15,764 bases of DNA from an uncultured Alphaproteobacteria bacterium (GCA_913042065.1 CAJWKB010000020.1:1-15764), one strand, 5' to 3'; positions 1-7,902 are shown, counted from the stretch's first letter. A program made the numbers and translations. The notes: generated from the letters alone by a model not told the origin.

Positions 1-81
1 ATAAGGTAAACATGTCGTGCAATTCTGCAAAATTGCGTTATCAGAAAATTACCAGCAATAAGTCAAATTGGCCTTTTGGCT

Positions 82-110
82 TTGTGAATGTTGGATGTAA
101 TTGTTGTAAT
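82..110 (+). promoter_or_regulatory. Possible sigma70-type promoter of the EamA permease gene
   Basis: A TTGTGA box (82-87), a 17-base spacer and a TGTAAT box (105-110) match the -35 and -10 consensus at 4/6 and 5/6 positions. Transcription would begin near 117, just ahead of an ATG at 122. That ATG is out of frame with the long reading frame by one base. The call rests on consensus matching by eye only. Confidence 0.3.
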
Positions 111-164
111 TAGAAAACAGGATGGAAGAAAATCACCACGAATAGAGCTGTTATATTAGTTCTT

Positions 165-1010
165 ATGGCAGGTTGTTGCTGGTCAGCGTCTGGTATAGGC
201 GTTCGCCTAATTGAGACGGCATCGGTCTGGCAAATTGTAATGCATCGCTCAGTTAGCATGTCATTTTTTCTTTGCGCAGTCATTTATTTCATACGGCGGC
301 AAAACCCTATCCGTCTAGCTCTACGAGAGGGTATGTCTGGTGTTATCTGCGGTCTTGCGCTTGTGGTCTCCTATGTCGCTGGTATTTTCTCGCTACAGAA
401 CACCTCAGTCGCCAATACACTGCTTTTGTTTTCCACGGCCCCCTTTATGACGGCGCTTTTGGCTCGTGTCTTTCTGAATGAGACTATCCACTGGCAGACT
501 TTGATCGCGATAGCTATTGCCCTTGCTGGAGTTCTTGTAATGGTTGTTGGTGATACAAGGAAATCGGCAATGCTTGGAGATCTGGCAGCTCTGGCGGCGG
601 CCCTTGGCTTTGCCGTTTTTACGATCTTCCTGCGTAGGGGTAGATCAAGTGATATGATGCCATCTGTTCTGCTTTCCGGTTTGTTGGGCATTCCGATAAT
701 GGCAATAATCTGTCTCCGGACGGGCCATACGCTCACTGTTGCACTACATGACTACACGATTGCGAGTTTGCTTGGTGTTTTTCAGATGGGGATGGGTCTC
801 TTACTCTTTACACTTGGTTCGCGTGTGTTGCCAGCGGCAAAACTGACCCTGTTGTCTCTATCTGAGGTGTTTTTTGCCCCCTTGTGGGTCTGGATTTTTC
901 TCGGTGAGGCTGTAAGTGTGCAAACGCTGATTGGCGGAGGAATTTTGGTGCTAGCCATTGTCTGGAACATTATAGCAGAACATTGGCCAATGATTTCCTT
1001 CGGGAAATGA
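165..1010 (+). CDS. DMT superfamily (EamA-type) permease, N-terminus probably truncated or frameshifted
   Basis: A 281-residue, very hydrophobic protein with the two-repeat layout of EamA-domain drug/metabolite transporters: repeat one covers about residues 1-130 (TAPFMTALLARVFLNE near 91-106) and repeat two about 138-270 (EVFFAPLWVWIFLGE near 234-248). Roughly nine to ten membrane segments are visible. Family members move metabolites, amino acids or drugs across the inner membrane; the substrate cannot be read from sequence. The ATG at 165 falls inside what should be the first membrane helix. In-frame coding continues upstream to a stop at 111-113 (residues ITTNRAVILVL precede the Met), but without any ATG, GTG or TTG. 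An ATG at 122 lies one base out of frame, and removing one A from the run at 129-132 would join it to this frame. The gene is therefore either frameshifted, affected by a sequence error, or started at an unusual codon. It converges on the next gene, 32 bases away. Confidence 0.85.
   Translation: MAGCCWSASGIGVRLIETASVWQIVMHRSVSMSFFLCAVIYFIRRQNPIRLALREGMSGVICGLALVVSYVAGIFSLQNTSVANTLLLFSTAPFMTALLARVFLNETIHWQTLIAIAIALAGVLVMVVGDTRKSAMLGDLAALAAALGFAVFTIFLRRGRSSDMMPSVLLSGLLGIPIMAIICLRTGHTLTVALHDYTIASLLGVFQMGMGLLLFTLGSRVLPAAKLTLLSLSEVFFAPLWVWIFLGEAVSVQTLIGGGILVLAIVWNIIAEHWPMISFGK
993..1008 (+). other. C(UUCG)G tetraloop hairpin overlapping the EamA stop codon
   Basis: ATTTCC (993-998), loop TTCG (999-1002) and GGAAAT (1003-1008) form a perfect six-pair stem closed by C-G around a UUCG loop, the unusually stable tetraloop class. 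The last paired base is the T of the TGA stop (1008-1010). No U-tract follows, so it is not a standard intrinsic terminator. It lies where two convergent genes meet and could protect the 3' end or block readthrough; the role is inferred. Confidence 0.45.
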
Positions 1011-1042
1011 ACCGGTTGCTCCATCTTGCGAGCGTCTAGTCT

Positions 1043-1345
1043 CTAGTTGAATTTTTGTGACAGGGTTTCATTCATAAAACCAAGCTCCCACGTCACCTTG
1101 CATTCAAACATCTGAGCATATTTGCGCATTTCCTGTTTCATTTCGAGCAGCGCAACTTGTGCATTTTCTTTTGTATCAAAAAAAAACAAACCCATGCCCC
1201 GATCTGGAACGATGTGAAATGCCTCGATACGAAGCATACCTTCAAATTCAGAAAAATCACCATTGTCCTCAAGCCAGTTATGGCCCACGCTCATTAGGCT
1301 TGCGTTGGCGTACCTAAAATGTCCAATGATCACAACAGGTGGCAT
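1043..1345 (-). CDS. Hypothetical protein, about 100 residues
   Basis: I do not recognise a family. The 100-residue product has no signal peptide or membrane segment. It reads like a compact soluble domain: a beta-strand-like start (VVIIGHFRY, residues 4-12), a helix, a strand pair around EAFHIVPDRGMGLFFFD (41-57), a long amphipathic helix (about 59-79) and a final strand (KVTWELGF). This order resembles a ferredoxin-like or dimeric alpha/beta barrel fold, as in the ABM/Dabb group, but that is inference. The coding strand has a run of nine T (1178-1186) within the FFF codons, a place prone to slippage. A TATAAC box lies upstream at 1366-1371 with no matching -35, and no strong ribosome-binding site is seen. 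It is convergent with the EamA gene. Composition and the clean frame favour a real gene. Confidence 0.6.
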   Translation of the reverse strand: MPPVVIIGHFRYANASLMSVGHNWLEDNGDFSEFEGMLRIEAFHIVPDRGMGLFFFDTKENAQVALLEMKQEMRKYAQMFECKVTWELGFMNETLSQKFN

Positions 1346-1706
1346 ATCACGATATTTTTAGTTGAGTTATAATGGCTTTAGAGGAGTTAGGCTGTTGAAA
1401 AGCCTTTTTCAAGGCTTTGCTGAAGGAGCTCTTCGAGCAATTAACGCAGGTTAATAAAGTTCACTTATTATCTAAAGATCTGATATTTCATACAATTCTA
1501 GGGAAATTCGCAATCCGAAAACTTCGATATGAAGGTGTGAACTTTGTCAAGACTGTGAAAAGTGGGAGTATTGCATGGCGGATGCAGGTCGGTAATTTCT
1601 TCAAAACTTCTGGAGTTCAGGCGTGTCCAGGGTCAGATGATTTCAACCTGTGCTGGTTTACCCGCTACCAGCTTGCCTATCAGCGTCAAAATGGGCCACT
1701 TTCGCC
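1346..1706. other. Intergenic stretch without a supported gene
   Basis: These 361 bases separate the start of the small hypothetical gene from the end of the acyl-CoA synthetase gene, both on the minus strand. The stretch is A+T-rich and contains one perfect hairpin (1399-1418). Plus-strand reading from a TTG at 1417 stays open but then runs antisense into the synthetase gene and resembles nothing known, so I do not call it. No tRNA-like or repeated structure was seen. Confidence 0.5.
1399..1418. repeat. Perfect 8-bp inverted repeat with 4-base loop
   Basis: AAAGCCTT (1399-1406) and AAGGCTTT (1411-1418) are exact reverse complements around the loop TTTC. Neither strand shows a run of T directly after the stem, so a factor-independent terminator is doubtful. 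It lies between two minus-strand genes, 289 bases beyond the end of the acyl-CoA synthetase gene, and could end that transcript or be a binding site. Confidence 0.4.
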
Positions 1707-3488
1707 TTATTTTTTTGGATATAGCGCTGCTAGCCGTTCACCATATACTTTGCGAACAACATGGCGGCGCACCTTCAAGGTGGCTGTCATCTGGCCGTTG
1801 TCTATGTTGAAACTCTCATCCGCTATGATGAAGCGTCGCACACGTTCAATCTGCGACAGACGGCTGTTCGCTCGTTCAACGGCGTCTGCCACCATCGTCT
1901 GCAGCGTATCAGGCGATGTCGCCAATCGTCTAATATCTTCAGCCGGCACAATCACCGCGGAAAGCCAGGGCCGTTGATCGCCATCCACCATCACTTGTTC
2001 GATCTCTGGCTCGATGGATAGCAGTGCCTCGACACGACTAGGCGCGATGTTATCGCCACCAGAATTAACGATGATGTCCTTTTTCCGCCCTGTGATCTTT
2101 AAATAGCCATCGGCATCAATAGAGCCAAGATCACCGGTATAGAGCCAGCCATTTCGGATGGCTGCCCTCGTGCTGGCTTCATCACGCCAATAGCCCTTCA
2201 TCAATGCGTCACCGCGTACCAGAATCTCATTATCTTCGGCAATCTTTACCTCAACACCGGCCACGGGTGGCCCCACGGTTTCAATTTTGATTTTGCCTGG
2301 CCTATTTGCTGAGATCAGTGGTGACGCCTCGGTCTGCCCGTAGCCCTGCAACAGCTTGATTCCAAGTGCCATAAAAAAAGTGCCGATATCCGGGCTGAGT
2401 GCAGCGCCCCCAGAAATGAAATAGCGTAGATCGCTACCAAGACGGTGTCGAATCTTGGCACGCACTAACCGGTCAACGACAAGGTCCATAATTAATTCAT
2501 GCGGTAGTAGATGTTTTCCTGCTAGTTTTTTTCTGCCAAGCCTAACCGCCAGCATAAAAAGTTTTTCTGATGCTCCGCCCTTTGCTTTAACTCCGCGCAT
2601 AATCCGGTCATGTAACACTTCATAAAGTCTTGGTACCGCGGTCATCAGGGTTGGCGACACTTCGACCAGATTAGCGGCAATCTGCTCGGTGCTTTCGCAG
2701 AACCAGACCTCAGAATTTGACTGGAAGGGCAAATGCATTCCAGCGGTGTGTTCATAGGAATGTGACAGAGGCAGTAGTGATAAAAAGCGCTGGCCGCTGG
2801 CAACCTTGCCTTCGTCAAGCAACTCTTGTGCTGCGGTGATATTCGCCTGAATTGACCGATGCGTCAGCATCACACCCTTGGGACGCCCTCCTGTACCTGA
2901 GGTATAGATGAAACAACAAACATCATCCGGTTTTTGGGCTGCAACGCGCTGGTCAAGGTCTGAAAGCGGTTCTGCCACGCCAACCGCCTCATTCCAATAG
3001 CGGACATTGATTGATTTAACGTCGGGCACTACTACGTCATCATCCATTAGGATCAGTGTGTGCACCTCTGCCTTCCTGCTAGCGGCATGGGCGATACGAC
3101 TGGCGAGAACGCCACCAGAGGTAATTACCACTGTTGCGTCGGAATGGTCCATGATAAAAAAATGGTCATCTTCGGTGTTAGTGACATAGGCTGGCACAAC
3201 GATTGCGCCGATGGCTATAATCGCCAGATCAGCGATCGCCCATTCTGGCCGATTTTCGGCCGAAATCATTACCCTGTCACCGACCTTGACGCCGGACTCA
3301 GTGAGGACGTTTGCTAGCCGCCTGACAGAATCGGCAACCTCATTCCAACTCATCCCCTGCCATGTCTCACCAAACTTTTTATAAAGCAGCGGAGAATCGC
3401 CACCCTTTTTAGCACCAGCAAAGAAAGCGGCACCAAGATTGGCGTCTTCGATATAATGTCGTCCGGGAGGCCACCTTAAGGCATTCAT
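1707..3488 (-). CDS. Long-chain fatty-acid-CoA ligase (AMP-forming)
   Basis: The product has 593 residues, usual for the FACL/FadD15-like branch of the adenylate-forming superfamily. It activates a fatty acid with ATP to an acyl-adenylate and then transfers it to CoA. Visible motifs in order: P-loop YTSGTGGRPKG (195-205), YGQTEASP (383-390), WLYTGDLG (448-455) with the ribose-binding Asp, hinge and A8 loop GRKKDIIVNSGGDNIAP (467-483), and a C-terminal TATLKVRR (568-575) whose Lys572 fits the catalytic lysine. The segment HSYEHTAGM (243-251) is typical of the long-chain group. No signal peptide or membrane anchor is evident; such enzymes usually sit at the inner membrane face. The ATG at 3488 gives a normal N-terminus; an AGGA about 12 bases upstream is a weak ribosome-binding site. 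It lies 122 bases downstream of the LysE gene on the same strand. Chain-length preference cannot be read here. Confidence 0.92.
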   Translation of the reverse strand: MNALRWPPGRHYIEDANLGAAFFAGAKKGGDSPLLYKKFGETWQGMSWNEVADSVRRLANVLTESGVKVGDRVMISAENRPEWAIADLAIIAIGAIVVPAYVTNTEDDHFFIMDHSDATVVITSGGVLASRIAHAASRKAEVHTLILMDDDVVVPDVKSINVRYWNEAVGVAEPLSDLDQRVAAQKPDDVCCFIYTSGTGGRPKGVMLTHRSIQANITAAQELLDEGKVASGQRFLSLLPLSHSYEHTAGMHLPFQSNSEVWFCESTEQIAANLVEVSPTLMTAVPRLYEVLHDRIMRGVKAKGGASEKLFMLAVRLGRKKLAGKHLLPHELIMDLVVDRLVRAKIRHRLGSDLRYFISGGAALSPDIGTFFMALGIKLLQGYGQTEASPLISANRPGKIKIETVGPPVAGVEVKIAEDNEILVRGDALMKGYWRDEASTRAAIRNGWLYTGDLGSIDADGYLKITGRKKDIIVNSGGDNIAPSRVEALLSIEPEIEQVMVDGDQRPWLSAVIVPAEDIRRLATSPDTLQTMVADAVERANSRLSQIERVRRFIIADESFNIDNGQMTATLKVRRHVVRKVYGERLAALYPKK

Positions 3489-3610
3489 CTTGGCTTTTGT
3501 CCTAACTGTTAGTCGTGAAATTCTTCGTTAGACCAACAGATTAGCGAACGGTGAAAGGAAAGCAAAACACAATCGAGTCACTCCCACCATCACCCGACGT
3601 ACACATACAA

Positions 3611-4207
3611 TTAAGTATTAATGATTGGAATGATACTCAGAACAAGCAGGATTGCCATACTGACATTGAACAGACGTAATTTATGACGGGTGTTGACAAT
3701 CTTGGTAATTGCTGTTCCGAACAAGCACCACGATGTCGTTGCGCCAATGGTCATCACGACAAAGACCGTGACCAGCACGCCAATTTCTGAAGGAAGAGAT
3801 CCGGCATCACTTGTATAAGCAGACAGTGTACTTACGATCACCGATACGCCTTTTGGATTAACCGCCTGAAACAATGCTGCCTGTATGAAATTAAGTGGTC
3901 GGTCGCGTTCCTGCCTCTCGATCCGTCCGGCGTTACCAATACGCCAGGCGAGATAGATAAGAAATAGCACACTTAGCACTTTGAGAACGTTATAGAGTTC
4001 GGGAAGGGCGGCAAATATGCTTGCCAGTCCGAAGCCGGCTGCAACAAATACGCTAGAGAAACCAAATGTAATTCCGGCAATATGTGGTAATGTGCGCTGA
4101 AACCCGAAATTTGCCCCCGATGCAGCAAGCATCAAGTTGTTTGGTCCGGGGGTAAACGCTGTTACCATTGCAAAAGTGATTACAGCAATAAGGCTGGTTA
4201 TTTCCAT
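3611..4207 (-). CDS. LysE/RhtB family amino-acid exporter
   Basis: This 198-residue membrane protein has about six hydrophobic helices and the family hallmark TPGPNN (residues 19-24) in the first helix, followed by the expected G-rich second region and NPKG (117-120). Members export basic or neutral amino acids (lysine, threonine, homoserine) from the cytoplasm; the substrate is unknown here. Length is normal (about 200-210). The start at 4207 is preceded by an AAGGATGGA stretch that can serve as ribosome-binding site. It lies 260 bases downstream of trpE on the same strand, too far to assume one operon, and 122 bases ahead of the acyl-CoA synthetase gene. Confidence 0.92.
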   Translation of the reverse strand: MEITSLIAVITFAMVTAFTPGPNNLMLAASGANFGFQRTLPHIAGITFGFSSVFVAAGFGLASIFAALPELYNVLKVLSVLFLIYLAWRIGNAGRIERQERDRPLNFIQAALFQAVNPKGVSVIVSTLSAYTSDAGSLPSEIGVLVTVFVVMTIGATTSWCLFGTAITKIVNTRHKLRLFNVSMAILLVLSIIPIINT

Positions 4208-4433
4208 GAGAGTCCATCCTTGCCCTAACGCTTTTCGGGTCCAGCGTCAACGGCACGCCATGATGACAAGTTTTCAAATATGGATGAGTTTATTGGCACC
4301 ATTATCAGATTTGAACCTAGTCATATTCACCAAATAAGAAACCTTTTAAACGATTTGCGAAAACTATAACTGAACCGAGGATGCGGTGTGTAAATTTTTA
4401 TGAAATCAATGTTTATTGCATGATGGATTCTGT

Positions 4434-4445
4434 TGAGAATTCTCA
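4434..4445. repeat. 12-bp perfect palindrome downstream of trpE
   Basis: TGAGAATTCTCA is fully self-complementary and lies 22 bases beyond the trpE stop. It has no loop and no T-tract, so it is more like a dimeric protein-binding site than a terminator. It may also be chance. Confidence 0.25.
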
Positions 4446-4467
4446 CCCTCGATACCCTTCTGCGCAA

Positions 4468-5991
4468 CTAGCGGACGAAGCGCAGCGCCTCCCCGGCAGC
4501 GCGGATCAGCGCCATGGCCTTGCTTTGGGTTTCCTCAAACTCTGATTGAGGGTCGCTGTCATAAACAATGCCGGCACCAGCCTGCACATGCATCTTACTA
4601 CTCTCGACAACAGCGGTGCGCAGCGCAATACAGGTATCCAGATCACCTGCAACTGAGATATAGCCAACCGCACCGGCATAGATGCCGCGTTTGTCAGGCT
4701 CCATCTCGTCAATGATTTCCATGGCGCGGATTTTCGGGGCGCCTGAGACAGTTCCAGCCGGAAAGCCTGCAATCATCGCGTCAATAGCGTCGAGATCGTC
4801 GCGAATTTCGCCTTCCAATTGCGAGGCGATGTGCATCACATGGCTGTAATATTCAACTTCATAATTTGATTTTACCCGCACTGATCCCGGCTTCGACACA
4901 CGCCCTACATCATTGCGCCCAAGATCAAGGAGCATTAAATGCTCTGCTCGTTCTTTCACGTCAGACATTAAGTTTTGCGCATTGGCGGCATCCTCATCAG
5001 GTGTTGCGCCGCGCTTACGGGTTCCTGCAATAGGCCGGATTGTTACGATTTTCTGGCGTAAACGAACGAGGATTTCAGGGCTAGAACCAACCACCGATAG
5101 GCTGCCAAAATTAAAAAAGAACAGAAACGGTGATGGGTTTAACCGGCGCAGGCTACGATAGAGATTGAAGGCTGGTAGCTCAAATGGAATTGTGAATCTC
5201 TGCGATAGTACCACCTGAAAGATATCGCCTGTCTTAATATAGTTTTTTGCCTTTTGGACCATCTCTAAAAACTGTTCCTTTGTCATATTCGACGTTGGCG
5301 TGGGAATCGGCGCATCAATCCGTCCTCCCTCGGTCGGCAGCAATGGCGCATCGAGTGCGGCCACTGCCTGACTAAGACGCTCCTGAGCCATTTTCCAGGC
5401 GCTGTCGGCATCCCGCCATTCAGCTGGCCTTATCTGCGTAACCAGTGTAATGCTGTCTTTTAATCGATCAAAAATCGCAATCAATGAAGGCCGCAACAAT
5501 TCCGAATCTGGCGCGGCAAGCGAGGCCGGGTTGCCATCGGGGATGGTCTCAATCTGGCGGATCATGTCATAGCCGAAATAGCCAAAAAGCCCTGCAGCCA
5601 TTGGCGGCAGAGCACCTGTATGCGCCATTGCTGATTCCGCGAGAACCGACCGCAAAGAGGCAAGTGGCGGCATGTCGATTGCCTCAAACTGATCACCTTC
5701 TGAGGGGTAGCGATTGATTTCAGCCCGATTGCCGCGACACCGCCAGATCAGATCAGGCGCCAAACCAATCACTGAGAACCGGCCTCGAACCTCGCCACCC
5801 TCAACGGACTCCAGCAAAAAGCTGTGTTTCTGGTCAGCAGCCAGCTTTAGGTATGCTGAGACTGGTGTCTGGGTGTCCGCTACTAGCTCACGCGATACAA
5901 GCTGTAAGGCACCTGCGGCAAAGGCTTCGGCAAATGCAAAAAAATCCGCGTTACCCTGGTCGGTTTCATGACGCCGAACATCTCTTGTCAT
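4468..5991 (-). CDS. trpE: Anthranilate synthase component I
   Basis: The product has 507 residues, full length. It converts chorismate plus ammonia (delivered by the TrpG glutaminase subunit) to anthranilate, the first step of tryptophan synthesis. The N-terminal domain carries the tryptophan feedback motif LLES-x10-S (59-73), so allosteric inhibition should be intact. The C-terminal chorismate-binding domain shows RPIAGTRKRG (319-327), DLGRNDVGR (356-364), PAGTVSGAPK (411-420) and GAGIVYDSDPQSEFEET (472-488). It is a stand-alone TrpE, not the TrpE-TrpG fusion of rhizobia. Its ATG (5991) follows the ppiD-like stop by five bases, with AGG as a modest ribosome-binding site inside the end of that gene, so co-transcription is very likely. 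No trpG, trpD or trpC lies downstream within the window. Confidence 0.97.
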   Translation of the reverse strand: MTRDVRRHETDQGNADFFAFAEAFAAGALQLVSRELVADTQTPVSAYLKLAADQKHSFLLESVEGGEVRGRFSVIGLAPDLIWRCRGNRAEINRYPSEGDQFEAIDMPPLASLRSVLAESAMAHTGALPPMAAGLFGYFGYDMIRQIETIPDGNPASLAAPDSELLRPSLIAIFDRLKDSITLVTQIRPAEWRDADSAWKMAQERLSQAVAALDAPLLPTEGGRIDAPIPTPTSNMTKEQFLEMVQKAKNYIKTGDIFQVVLSQRFTIPFELPAFNLYRSLRRLNPSPFLFFFNFGSLSVVGSSPEILVRLRQKIVTIRPIAGTRKRGATPDEDAANAQNLMSDVKERAEHLMLLDLGRNDVGRVSKPGSVRVKSNYEVEYYSHVMHIASQLEGEIRDDLDAIDAMIAGFPAGTVSGAPKIRAMEIIDEMEPDKRGIYAGAVGYISVAGDLDTCIALRTAVVESSKMHVQAGAGIVYDSDPQSEFEETQSKAMALIRAAGEALRFVR

Positions 5992-5996
5992 AATGC

Positions 5997-7859
5997 CTAC
6001 TGCTGTCCTGCCAAAAGTTGCTGTACCCGACCAAGATTGATCTGCAGGTCATGTGCTTGCGACAGGTCAAGGGCTAGTACACTTAAGATATCTTGCTTCA
6101 TCGAGTTGGTAATGGCTTCGTCGAGGAGCTCCATAGTTTCGTCAAGCTTGTTTTCTTCCACAGAAATGACGTTCACAGTTAGGCTAGCGATTACCTCATT
6201 ATCGGTTTCAATGACACCGGTCGCGCCAATCTTATTCGTAAAGACGGTTTTTGCGATCAGTCTAGCCGCCTCATGGTCAAGGCCGATGCCATTGCGGTTA
6301 AATTCATCGGTTGGCACGACATCCTCAAATTTTTCTGGGGTATTTGTCAGCTCTGTTGCTTTAGCACGTGCTGCCTCGATGGCCTCGCCCCGTTTCCAGT
6401 CGGTAATTGCACGGGCGCGCAACTCATCAAGTGGACGCTCACGGGGTGGGATCTCGCTGATTGCTTCAACGACAAAGAACATATCGTCCGCTCCTTCCTG
6501 AATGACACTCAGCTCGTCAACATTACCTGACCAGATCAGCTCAAGCACTAGGCTGTCCTGCGCCAAATCACTGGTATTGCCCTCGACAGGCACGCCATCA
6601 ATGGTCAAACCATATCGGTCAATATTGGTAAGAAGATCGACACGGCCACCCACGGTGGCCATAGCTTCATCAAGAGTTGCACCAGTTGCGATGACATCTT
6701 CCAGCTCATTAACCTTGTCATAGATCAAATCAATGGCCGCCTCATTGCGCAGTTTAGTCACAATGTTGTCAGTAACATCCGCCAACGATTGACTGCCGCC
6801 TTCATTGATTTTGTCAACGGTCAGCAGATGTTGGCCAAAAACAGAACCGATTGGTCCGACCACTTCATTTAGCCCCATTGTGAAGGCCGCTTCGCCAAGC
6901 GATTTATCCAGAGCGGCTTTGCTTACAGCGCCAAGCGTGACGTCGTCACCGGTCCAGCCAAGCATGTCAGCCGCAACCTCGCCAAAATCCTCCCCCGCCT
7001 CAACACGATCAAAGGCTATCTGAGCAAGTGCCGAATTATCAAACACCATTTGCCGTATTTCGCGTGTCTCAGGCTTGGTAAACTCATCAAGGCGCGCCTC
7101 ATAGGCTGCAGCAATTTCATCTGCACTGATCTCAATCTTGTCGGCAAACATATCCGGTGACAAGCTGCCAATACGTGCGCTGCGAAGAGCAGGGGCGTCA
7201 TAACTGCTTTTCACTTTTTCAAACCATTCGCTGAGCGCTATCTCTGCCGGATCGGCGATTTTTGATGGATCAACCGCGATGCTGATTAACTTGGCGGTGC
7301 GGCGTTCCAGCTCATAGGCGGTCATTGTCTGAGCCAAGCTTTTGGGCTGACCGATGCCGGCACCGACGGCCAATAGCAATTGTTCTCGGCGCAGTGCTGA
7401 ATCGATCTGTTTCAGATACTCGTCTTCGCTTAGGCTGGCATTTCCAAGCACTTGCATAAAGCGACCTTCCGAAAACTCGCCCATGTCATCCTGAAAGGCT
7501 GGTTCAGACGCCACAACATTGCGCTGCATTTCGCGCGTTACGGTCAGCCCCAAATCTTTCGCTTCAGCTCGGAAGACCACATCGCGCGCCAAAGCGCCGG
7601 CAACTTCGTTTAGCAATCCTGCTTGCAAGACTTCACCAAGCGAGGCATTTGGCATATAGCTGCGCCGCGCTCGGTCAAATTCGATTGCCACTTCAGCCGG
7701 CGACTTACTTTCTTCACCTGCAGAAATTGCCTTGTCGCTACCACCAATCAATCCGGTTGTGACATCGCCGACACCCCAAAGGGCAAAGCCTGCCGCCAGA
7801 AATAGGAGAAAAACTTTCATTATCGGTGATTTCACACCGCCACGCATTGCACCAAGCAT
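5997..7859 (-). CDS. Membrane-anchored peptidyl-prolyl isomerase / foldase, PpiD/SurA-like
   Basis: The 620-residue product fits the PpiD length. Basic residues and a single membrane helix (about 14-31, VFLLFLAAGFALWGVGD region) anchor it in the inner membrane with the bulk in the periplasm. A SurA_N/SurA_N_3-like chaperone region spans about 58-165 and includes the typical stretch around EGRFMQVLGNASLSEDEYL (131-149). A parvulin-type rotamase-like domain lies at about 260-352, ending FGQHLLTVDKI. The parvulin core is divergent (LGWTGDD instead of the usual G-DLG pattern), so the enzyme activity may be weak and the chaperone role dominant, as in other PpiD proteins. It likely helps outer-membrane and periplasmic proteins fold as they leave the Sec translocon. 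It heads a two-gene unit with trpE and diverges from tpiA. The start MLGAMRGG matches the family; AAGAG eight bases upstream is the ribosome-binding site. Confidence 0.9.
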   Translation of the reverse strand: MLGAMRGGVKSPIMKVFLLFLAAGFALWGVGDVTTGLIGGSDKAISAGEESKSPAEVAIEFDRARRSYMPNASLGEVLQAGLLNEVAGALARDVVFRAEAKDLGLTVTREMQRNVVASEPAFQDDMGEFSEGRFMQVLGNASLSEDEYLKQIDSALRREQLLLAVGAGIGQPKSLAQTMTAYELERRTAKLISIAVDPSKIADPAEIALSEWFEKVKSSYDAPALRSARIGSLSPDMFADKIEISADEIAAAYEARLDEFTKPETREIRQMVFDNSALAQIAFDRVEAGEDFGEVAADMLGWTGDDVTLGAVSKAALDKSLGEAAFTMGLNEVVGPIGSVFGQHLLTVDKINEGGSQSLADVTDNIVTKLRNEAAIDLIYDKVNELEDVIATGATLDEAMATVGGRVDLLTNIDRYGLTIDGVPVEGNTSDLAQDSLVLELIWSGNVDELSVIQEGADDMFFVVEAISEIPPRERPLDELRARAITDWKRGEAIEAARAKATELTNTPEKFEDVVPTDEFNRNGIGLDHEAARLIAKTVFTNKIGATGVIETDNEVIASLTVNVISVEENKLDETMELLDEAITNSMKQDILSVLALDLSQAHDLQINLGRVQQLLAGQQ

Positions 7860-7877
7860 CAGATTACTCTTTTTTGC

Positions 7878-7902
7878 TAGAACCGTCAGGGTTGCGGTTC
7901 TA
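7878..7902 (-). promoter_or_regulatory. Hairpin in the 5' leader of the ppiD-like/trpE transcript
   Basis: TAGAACCG (7878-7885) and CGGTTCTA (7895-7902) form an exact eight-pair stem with a nine-base loop. On the minus strand it starts about 17 bases from the inferred transcription start and ends 18 bases before the start codon, so it lies in the untranslated leader. A third related arm, GAACCG (7919-7924), could compete for the middle arm but lies at or just before the inferred start site. A run of A follows the stem on the minus strand, so it is not a terminator for that transcript. Confidence 0.35.

Noticed and set aside
1640..1706. Minus-strand reading of TLIGKLVAGKPAQVEII just past the synthetase stop, as a possible frameshifted C-terminal extension
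   Set aside because: The synthetase already ends at the normal family position (about 20 residues after the catalytic lysine), and the extra frame is short with no start.
1417..1977. Plus-strand reading frame of 186 codons starting with TTG
   Set aside because: It has no ribosome-binding site and no recognisable protein, and its second half is antisense to the conserved C-terminus of the acyl-CoA synthetase.
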